Part shown: one piece after another, positions 31,131-36,647 of the stretch
How the letters are laid out: every line of letters begins with the position of its first letter
How positions within the stretch are numbered: position 1 is the stretch's first letter
NCBI GenBank assembly: GCA_009774465.1
Contig: VSNT01000023.1
Span: forward strand, 1 to 36,647
Direction: 5' to 3'
Source: Lachnospiraceae bacterium
GTDB lineage: Bacteria; Bacillota_A; Clostridia; Lachnospirales; Lachnospiraceae
DNA: 36,647 bases
The notes under the pieces: generated by a model
Seen by the model: only the letters and a program-made list of their open reading frames with translations
The model's database searches: none
What the model was told of the DNA's origin: nothing
Position numbers and translations under genes: made by a program

Positions 31131-31967
31131 CTATAAACCTCCCTGCCTTTTCAAGTCCTCCATCGCTGTTTTAAACTGCTGCTCATCAGGTGCTGCGCCA
31201 TGCCACCCGGCCTGATTTTCCATAAAAGAAACCCCTTTGCCTTTTACCGTATTACATACAATCGCAACAGGGCTTCCTTTTAATGCTTTCGCCGCCTCCA
31301 CTGCACCATCAACTGCTGCAATATCATGCCCGTCCACCTCAAATACCTTCCATCCAAAAGCTTTAAACTTATCAGAGACAGGGGCAACATTCATAACATC
31401 CCTTACTTTGCCATCAATCTGCAGACCATTACAATCAATAAAAAGTGTAAGATTATCCAGCCTGTAATGGGCCGCACTCATTGCTGCTTCCCAGATTTGC
31501 CCCTCCTGAAGCTCTCCATCGCCGCAAATGCAGTATACTCTGTAATCTTTCCCGTCTGCCTTTGCAGCCAGCGCCATCCCGTTAGCTGCCGAAAGTCCCT
31601 GCCCTAAAGAACCGGTTGACATATCCACCCCCGGAACTTTACCTCTGCTAGGATGCCCCTGCAAAAAGCTGTCAATTTTCCGCAGATTCTTTAATTCTTC
31701 TTTGTCAAAAAATCCCCGCAGGGCAAGTGCCGCATAATAAGCCGGCGCTGCATGACCTTTGGAAAGCACAAAACGGTCTCTATTTACATTTTCTGCATCA
31801 GATGGCTCCACTTTCATCTGTTTAAAAAATAAAACTGCCAGGATATCGCAGATTGACAAAGAACCGCCGGGATGACCGCTTTTTGCATAATAAACCGCTT
31901 CCACCACAAGCTGCCTTATTTGATTTGATATACTGTATAATTCTTTCTCATCCATTTTTATATGCAT
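31131..31967 (-). CDS. Transketolase, N-terminal (thiamine diphosphate-binding) subunit
   Basis: A 278-residue subunit with the diphosphate-binding domain. AVYYAKSGHPGGSLSICDI, LSKGHAAPAYYAALAL, TGSLGQGLSAANGMALAAK and the metal-binding CICGDGELQEGQIWEAAMSA then LTLFIDCNGLQIDG are all present. The frame is open upstream to 32054. I prefer ATG 31965-31967 (MHIKMDEKELYS), with AGGAG about 10 bases before, because the extra upstream residues are charged, unlike any transketolase, and lie inside the preceding gene; this start overlaps that gene by 10 bases. Split transketolases of this type are common in Firmicutes catabolic operons. It supplies the fate of the xylulose-5-P made here. Confidence 0.93.
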   Translation of the reverse strand: MHIKMDEKELYSISNQIRQLVVEAVYYAKSGHPGGSLSICDILAVLFFKQMKVEPSDAENVNRDRFVLSKGHAAPAYYAALALRGFFDKEELKNLRKIDSFLQGHPSRGKVPGVDMSTGSLGQGLSAANGMALAAKADGKDYRVYCICGDGELQEGQIWEAAMSAAHYRLDNLTLFIDCNGLQIDGKVRDVMNVAPVSDKFKAFGWKVFEVDGHDIAAVDGAVEAAKALKGSPVAIVCNTVKGKGVSFMENQAGWHGAAPDEQQFKTAMEDLKRQGGL

Positions 31968-32818
31968 TCTTTTATTTCTCCTGTGTTCTTTTCCCGGCTG
32001 CTTTCTTCTTTCCGCCTCATGAAACTGAAAAAATCTGCGCCCCGCACAGCGCACTCATCCGGAGATACCTTATCTGCCAATGCCTCCAGACAAAGATATC
32101 CCTGATACCCTGCCTTATGTAAGATGCGGTAATAATTTTCCATATCCAAATGCCCCATAGAAGGCGCCAGTCGGTTGGAATCCAGAAAGTGAATATGCTT
32201 TGTAAAGGGCAATGCGTTTAACAATTCCTCTCCAATATCCACATCCTCAATATTCATATGAAAGGTATCCAGCATCAGATACATTGGAAGTCCGGTTCTT
32301 TTAAGGAAATCCACCCCTTCTTTTGCCGAGTTAATGGTATTGATTTCATACCGGTTAATGGGCTCTATAATCAGCGCAACTCCCAAAGGATCTGCAAGCT
32401 TTAAAAGCTCCCGGCAGGATGCCGAAAACCGTTCTTCAAAGGCTTCCAAAGACTCTTCTTCCAGTTGATTGCCGCGGACAAGCCCTATTGATACCATGCC
32501 TTCCGCCTCTCCTGCGAAATCTATGATCTCTCCGATTCTTTGCACTGCTTCTTTTCTTATTTCAGGATTTACATCTCCTAAAAACAACCCTTCTCCTGCC
32601 AGCGCTGCCGGCATAATCGCCCCAATTCCAAGCTGATACTGCCTAAGCAGATGCAGGGTTCTTTGGGTTTCTTCATCAAAAGGATTTCGGACAAACAAAT
32701 CCACTCCGTCATATCCCAATTCCTTAATCCGCTTTATATTTTTTTCCGTTCCTCCTGAAAACAACGCGGGCATTCCCCGTGGGCTTTCAAAAACCGAAAG
32801 TGATACTGATGTTTTCAT
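31958..32818 (-). CDS. Sugar phosphate isomerase/epimerase, UlaE/AP-endonuclease 2 TIM-barrel type
   Basis: A 286-residue TIM-barrel protein of the xylose-isomerase-like family. LGYDGVDLFVRNPFDEET starts the barrel. IIEPINRYEINTINSAKEGV contains the first metal Glu, MLDTFHMNIEDVDIGEEL has Asp/His ligands, KHIHFLDSNRLAPSMGHLD gives the His and YLCLEALA the last Glu. Together they resemble L-xylulose/L-ribulose 5-phosphate 3-epimerases (UlaE, SgbU) and related sugar epimerases such as hydroxypyruvate isomerase. The next enzyme upstream is a 4-epimerase, so L-xylulose-5-P to L-ribulose-5-P is the fitting reaction; that is inference from context. The tail after residue 262 is highly charged. Confidence 0.8.
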   Translation of the reverse strand: MKTSVSLSVFESPRGMPALFSGGTEKNIKRIKELGYDGVDLFVRNPFDEETQRTLHLLRQYQLGIGAIMPAALAGEGLFLGDVNPEIRKEAVQRIGEIIDFAGEAEGMVSIGLVRGNQLEEESLEAFEERFSASCRELLKLADPLGVALIIEPINRYEINTINSAKEGVDFLKRTGLPMYLMLDTFHMNIEDVDIGEELLNALPFTKHIHFLDSNRLAPSMGHLDMENYYRILHKAGYQGYLCLEALADKVSPDECAVRGADFFSFMRRKEESSREKNTGEIKECI

Positions 32819-32866
32819 CTCTGCACCTGTCTGTACGCCTTTCCATCCAATGTCCCTGCACTTATC

Positions 32867-33568
32867 TTATTTTGACTGATAAAAATAGGAATCCGCTCCG
32901 TGCTTTCTGTGAAAATGCTTGTCCAAAACAAACTGTTCCAGAGGTTGGGGATTAACTGCAATTGTTTCAGTAAGATATGCCATCCTGGCCAGTTCTTCTA
33001 AAATTACACTGTTTTCCACTGCTGCGTCTGCATCCGCTCCCCAGGTAAAAGGCCCATGTCCTGCGGCAAGCACACCAAACACCTGCATGGGATCTATTCC
33101 CCGTCTGGTAAAGGTTTCAACAATCATATCTCCTGTATTTTTCTCATAGTTTCCTTCCACATCACAGGGCTGTAAATCCCTTGTACAGGGAATATCCCCA
33201 TAAAAATGATCCCCGTGCGTGGTTCCATAAGCAGGAATATCCCTTCTTGCCTGCGCCCATGCCGACGCGTAAGTGGAATGGGTATGGGCCACTGCTCCTA
33301 TACCGGGAAATCTTTGATACAATGCCAGATGGATATCTAAATCCACAGAAGGAAGCAGCTTTCCTTCCACTAAATTCCCTTCCATATCCGTAACAGACAT
33401 ATCCTCCGGCGTAAGAAGTTCATATGCAATCCCTCTGGGCTTTATCACTACAAGATGATTTTTCCTGTCAATGACGCTTACATTTCCCCATGTATAAATG
33501 ACAAGATTTCTTTTAACCAGTTCTAAATTTGCCTCAAATACTTTCTTTTTTATCTCTTTTAAATCCAA
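32867..33568 (-). CDS. L-ribulose-5-phosphate 4-epimerase (AraD/UlaF-like)
   Basis: A zinc-dependent epimerase of the class II aldolase family, interconverting L-ribulose-5-P and D-xylulose-5-P. Visible: LVIYTWGNVSVID, VIKPRGI, PSVDLDIH (acid), AHTHSTYASAWA (zinc His pair), YGTTHGDHFYGDIPCTR, the 4-epimerase-specific block, and AAGHGPFTWG (third zinc His). The frame is open to an ATG at 33583, but GGAGG sits inside that extension, 8 bases before TTG 33566-33568. The TTG start gives 233 residues, close to the usual 231, so I list it; the ATG start adds five residues. It is next to a 3-epimerase and transketolase, as expected for pentose-phosphate entry. Confidence 0.9.
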   Translation of the reverse strand: MDLKEIKKKVFEANLELVKRNLVIYTWGNVSVIDRKNHLVVIKPRGIAYELLTPEDMSVTDMEGNLVEGKLLPSVDLDIHLALYQRFPGIGAVAHTHSTYASAWAQARRDIPAYGTTHGDHFYGDIPCTRDLQPCDVEGNYEKNTGDMIVETFTRRGIDPMQVFGVLAAGHGPFTWGADADAAVENSVILEELARMAYLTETIAVNPQPLEQFVLDKHFHRKHGADSYFYQSK

Positions 33569-33660
33569 GATACTTTCCTCCATGCCTTTCCCGCTTCCCT
33601 TATCCTCACAGGCCCACTACCTTACCGGGCTGCCTTATCACGCTAAATTGGCGCGCTGAT

Positions 33661-34698
33661 TCAGCGTGTATAAACTGCCGCTTCGTTCCTTTGTCTGTTG
33701 GCGGACATAATCAAATCACCTGTTTTGGTGTGGATAATCCGGGCATTGCTGGAACCTGCACCTGTTTCAATCAGCTCCGTTTCATAAACCTGTTTTTCCT
33801 TATGATAAAATACCCTGTATAAATCCATATCCTTTTTCCTTGCTCCTATGACAAAGGAAGGCTCTCCTTCAAAGGTATCTGCATAGACTGCATGATAAAA
33901 ATCCAGTTCCTTTGCATGTTCATACAGCTTGACCGCCATCCCGTCAACTTTTTTGTATACCGAAAAATGATCCCCGTGGAAAGGACTTAAAATACCATAT
34001 TCAAGACATCCGTCCCCATCCAGGTCATAAGCGCACACATCACTGACAGGAAAATCAAACACCTGCTCAACCTCCCACTCAGCGCCCCTTTCAAAGGGCG
34101 GAGTGATCTTAAACACACCGTTTTGAGCCGCGATTAAAATCTTTGTCTCACCATTTTCATAAATCCGGTTAAACCCATGATTCATAACAAGCCCGTCCTT
34201 CAGCACAGAAGGGATAACGCTTACATCCCCATCCAGATCAAAAGGAAGCTCCGCCACAAGCAGTTTTCCAGGCTTTGACCAGTCCTCCGGCGACGTTTTA
34301 CCGGAATGAATGGTACATGCGATTAAGTATCTTGTATTTCCCAATGTGACCACATCAAATCTATGTAAATAAGGAATGTCACATACTTTAACTCTCTCAA
34401 AATTACCATCCCTGTAACGGATAAGATAAACAGCGCTGCTTTCCGACTGAATCATGGTAAAAAATCCCGTAGAGGCAAAAAAGTACCCTTCTTTGTCCTC
34501 CACAGTACAGATTGTCATAGTTCCGCCAAGTTTATCCTTTTCCTCCCATATCGCTTTCTTTTCTTCATATTCTTTTCCTGAATAAATGCAAAGGCTGCCA
34601 TCCCCCTCTCCTGCAAACACAAGCCGGGTTTCTCCTCCAATTTGAAGGGCATTTACACTATAGCATTTATCGATCTGATCAATTATCCTTTTTTTCAA
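33661..34698 (-). CDS. Uncharacterised predicted beta-propeller protein
   Basis: A 345-residue protein without signal peptide or TM segment, starting with TTG at 34698 behind AGGAG. It has repeated blade-like stretches of the type hhhAg.GdGsLhIYs: RLVFAGEGDGSLCIYSG, GYFFASTGFF, RYLIACTIHSG, KILIAAQNGVFKI, CAYDLDGDGCLEYGILSP, SFVIGARKKDMDLYRV and DLIMSANRQRNEAAVYT. DLDGDG recalls FG-GAP/VCBS calcium-binding turns. It probably folds as a cytoplasmic beta-propeller of six or seven blades. It lies between TctA and the epimerases, so a role as lactonase, sugar binding or regulator of the pathway is conceivable, but no catalytic residues can be named. Confidence 0.7.
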   Translation of the reverse strand: MKKRIIDQIDKCYSVNALQIGGETRLVFAGEGDGSLCIYSGKEYEEKKAIWEEKDKLGGTMTICTVEDKEGYFFASTGFFTMIQSESSAVYLIRYRDGNFERVKVCDIPYLHRFDVVTLGNTRYLIACTIHSGKTSPEDWSKPGKLLVAELPFDLDGDVSVIPSVLKDGLVMNHGFNRIYENGETKILIAAQNGVFKITPPFERGAEWEVEQVFDFPVSDVCAYDLDGDGCLEYGILSPFHGDHFSVYKKVDGMAVKLYEHAKELDFYHAVYADTFEGEPSFVIGARKKDMDLYRVFYHKEKQVYETELIETGAGSSNARIIHTKTGDLIMSANRQRNEAAVYTR

Positions 34699-34714
34699 AA
34701 CTTTACTCCTGTCC

Positions 34715-34730
34715 GCCTGCTTTCGCAGGC
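34715..34730 (-). other. GAAA-tetraloop hairpin in the tctA-propeller intergenic RNA
   Basis: On the minus-strand transcript GCCTGC-GAAA-GCAGGC forms a 6-bp stem with a GNRA-type loop and no U run after it. It could be a processing or stability hairpin, or a weak + strand terminator (T-rich on that side), not a minus-strand terminator. Confidence 0.5.
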
Positions 34731-34766
34731 ATTTTCTTTCCTGTCATTGCATTTATGCCTGATACC

Positions 34767-36257
34767 TTAAGAATCAGCTTTCTTTTTCCGGACAATATTT
34801 AAAATTGCAAGTACAGCCGGTATGATAACCGCCAGCCCGAAAAACAATGTTCCAATGGAAACCTGTTTCAGGCATCCTCCAAAGGAATTGTAATACATGA
34901 TACTTCTTCTTAAGTTTGTTTCCACGTTTGTTCCCAGCACGCTGGCAAGAATAAAAGGAGAAAGAGGATAACCGTTTTTATCCAGAACATACCCTATTAC
35001 AATAAAAAGGAACAGGGAAAACAAATCAAACATACTGTTTCTAATGCTGATTACGCCAATGGCGCAAAATACAGCTATAATGGGAAACAACAGGTACTTA
35101 GGCACCTTAATGATCTGCGCCATAAAACGTATCGTGGATATCTGAAACAGATACATTGCAATATTGGCAACAAAAACAATAAAAATAATGGTTTTAAACA
35201 GCTCCGGCTGTCCCATACTAAGCATAGGCCCTGCTGTAATTCCCTGCATTGCAATTGCGCCCATAATAATGGCTGTAACCGTATCTCCCGGAACACCAAG
35301 AGCCAGCATGGGTACAAGGGCGCCGCCTGAGGTTGCATTGTTTGCACTCTCACAGGAAAAGATTCCCGGTTCATAGCCTGTGCCGAATTTTTCCGGGTGT
35401 TTCGAGGTTCTTTTTGCCTGCTCATAAGAAATCAGGCTTGCCGCTCCTCCGCCCATTCCCGGAAGAATACCGATAACCGTTCCTATAATACTTCCCTGAA
35501 CCATTACCAGAAAATTCTCTTTAATTTCATGAAGCTTTGGTATAAAAAAGATACGTTTCTCAATTTTGGCAGGTACTACTTTTTCATGAATTGTTCCTAT
35601 GTTGTAAATGATTTCCGGCAAAGCAAATATTCCAATAATAATTACTACCAGATCAAATCCGTTTTCCAGCATGGCATTTCCAAAGGTATACCGCAGCGCC
35701 ACACTGTCTACCGGACTCATTCCCACCATTTTTAGTAAAAGTCCAAGCATCATGGCGATAAATGCCTTTATTCTTTTTCCGCTTAACAGGCTGCACACAA
35801 GACTTAACGCCAAAACCGCAGTTCCGAAATATTCCCAGGGGCCAAATCCAATGGCCATTTTTGCAAGTACAGGCGCCAAAAGTAACAATACAATTGCGCT
35901 GAACAGACCGCCGAATACAGATGCAAATGCTCCATAAGAAAGCGCATCTGTCGCCCTTCCCTTCTGCGTCATGGGATACCCGTCAAATGTAGTTGCTACC
36001 GATGCTGCTGTTCCGGGAATCTTTAAAAGAATTGCCGAGACAAGTCCTCCTGAAATACTTCCCATGTAAATTCCCATAATCAGCGCCATCGAAGGAATCA
36101 CATCAAGGGTAAATGTTATGGGAAGCACCAATGCTACCGCTATAGGCCCGTTTAATCCTGGTATACAGCCAAACACATTTCCGATCACCACACCCACAAT
36201 AATAAGCAAAATGCATTGCGGGTTGATTACATTTGCTACAATATTTAAAAAATCCAT
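34767..36257 (-). CDS. Tripartite tricarboxylate transporter, large permease TctA
   Basis: A 496-residue integral membrane protein, typical TctA length, with about 11-12 TM segments. The N-terminal signature VFGCIPGLNGPIAVALVLPI and the second internal copy IGILPGMGGGAASLISYEQA, followed by GTGYEPGIFSCESANNATSG and LGVPGDTVTAIIMGA, are diagnostic of the two-fold repeated TctA family. The TTT systems pair it with a small TctB (encoded upstream) and a periplasmic/extracellular TctC binding protein, which is not in the window. Substrates of the family are carboxylates; here the co-encoded pentose-phosphate enzymes suggest a sugar acid. GGAGG precedes ATG 36255-36257. Confidence 0.93.
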   Translation of the reverse strand: MDFLNIVANVINPQCILLIIVGVVIGNVFGCIPGLNGPIAVALVLPITFTLDVIPSMALIMGIYMGSISGGLVSAILLKIPGTAASVATTFDGYPMTQKGRATDALSYGAFASVFGGLFSAIVLLLLAPVLAKMAIGFGPWEYFGTAVLALSLVCSLLSGKRIKAFIAMMLGLLLKMVGMSPVDSVALRYTFGNAMLENGFDLVVIIIGIFALPEIIYNIGTIHEKVVPAKIEKRIFFIPKLHEIKENFLVMVQGSIIGTVIGILPGMGGGAASLISYEQAKRTSKHPEKFGTGYEPGIFSCESANNATSGGALVPMLALGVPGDTVTAIIMGAIAMQGITAGPMLSMGQPELFKTIIFIVFVANIAMYLFQISTIRFMAQIIKVPKYLLFPIIAVFCAIGVISIRNSMFDLFSLFLFIVIGYVLDKNGYPLSPFILASVLGTNVETNLRRSIMYYNSFGGCLKQVSIGTLFFGLAVIIPAVLAILNIVRKKKADS

Positions 36258-36280
36258 TTTACCTCCATTCCAAAGCTTTT

Positions 36281-36647
36281 TTACTGGAAATTTAAAATTC
36301 CGCCAGGCAGCAGTACATTAAGTTTATATACAAATATATAGTAAAGCGCCACGACACAAACCAGTATCAATGGATATAATATCAGGCCCTTTTTGACCGT
36401 TATTCTTTCTCCATACTGCTTTTTGTACAAAAATGTTACTGCAATAATCAAGAATAAGCTGCTGCTGATTACAAAGCCAAGAGGCTTCATCAAAAGGGCA
36501 TACCCCAGAAACATTAAAAGAAAGATAAGTCTGCTGCCCTGAAACATTTCCAGAAAATGAAATTTCTTTTCCTTTTCTTCCTTATCTTTACATATAAAAA
36601 AAAAATAACCATGCCAACAAAAAACTCTTTTTAAAACACGATGGTCC
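36281..36647 (-). CDS. Tripartite tricarboxylate transporter, small permease TctB (partial)
   Basis: The frame is open to the window edge, so the 5' end is missing. Visible residues include a charged DKEEKEKKFHF linker, then LIFLLMFLGYALLMKPLGF, SSSLFLIIAVTFLYK and LILYPLILVCVVALYYIFVY, three hydrophobic segments typical of the C-terminal part of TctB. An internal ATG at 36545-36547 gives an 88-residue version, but the family needs about 140-160 residues and four TM helices, so it is not the true start. The stop is 21 bases before the TctA start. It forms the accessory membrane subunit of the transporter. Confidence 0.8.
   Translation of the reverse strand, partial: DHRVLKRVFCWHGYFFFICKDKEEKEKKFHFLEMFQGSRLIFLLMFLGYALLMKPLGFVISSSLFLIIAVTFLYKKQYGERITVKKGLILYPLILVCVVALYYIFVYKLNVLLPGGILNFQ

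Noticed and set aside
33631..33663. Inverted CACGCT/AGCGTG motif at the end of the propeller gene
   Set aside because: The stem is short, has no T run and overlaps the stop codon; not enough to call a terminator or an operator.

Overview
The window looks like a low-to-moderate G+C Firmicutes chromosome, most likely a gut Lachnospiraceae (Clostridia). The evidence is the AGGAGG-type ribosome binding sites with frequent TTG starts, the infC-rpmI-rplT operon behind an attenuator leader, a BMP-type nucleoside ABC transporter, a tripartite tricarboxylate transporter, and zinc-ribbon Ser/Thr kinases of a type common in that family. Species cannot be fixed from sequence alone.

Layout. (1) 1-2750, AT-rich accessory end. 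A leftward promoter with an embedded LexA/SOS box sits at the window edge. Next come two convergent, start-less phage-tail-like C-terminal cassettes that share an in-frame 16-bp inverted repeat, so they look like a segment of a DNA-inversion (shufflon-like) locus. A small membrane protein, a TatD hydrolase, a remnant Rpn-like gene and tRNA-Pro(AGG) follow. (2) 2818-11455, a nucleoside uptake and cleavage operon on the minus strand: uridine-phosphorylase-like enzyme, class II aldolase, MtnA-like isomerase, lipoprotein, ABC ATPase and two permeases. A DeoR-type regulator is divergent from it, and three copies of a candidate operator lie between them. The enzymes together suggest nucleoside -> pentose-1-P -> pentulose-1-P -> DHAP + aldehyde. 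(3) 11456-14590, a PepD-type dipeptidase flanked by short palindromic repeats, then infC-rpmI-rplT with an AUU start codon on infC and an L20-type leader. (4) 14781-19091, a FucI-family protein, a SorC-type regulator, a cysteine desulfurase and a FadR/GntR regulator, very tightly packed.

(5) 19354-30002, the most unusual part: seven co-directional genes forming a eukaryote-like phospho-signalling system. They encode DUF805-FHA, zinc-ribbon-FHA, TM-PP2C, soluble PP2C, a secreted/anchored trypsin-like protease joined through a TM helix to a cytoplasmic FHA domain, a tail-anchored Ser/Thr kinase, and a 1227-residue transmembrane kinase with a large repetitive ectodomain. An uncharacterised HTH-like protein faces the end of this operon.

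(6) 30189-36647, a minus-strand catabolic operon behind a strong terminator: TctB (cut by the window edge), TctA, a predicted beta-propeller protein, AraD/UlaF-like 4-epimerase, UlaE-like 3-epimerase and a split transketolase. It reads as import of an organic or sugar acid that is converted to xylulose-5-phosphate and then fed to the pentose phosphate pathway.

All functional calls rest on reading motifs by eye; no searches were run.
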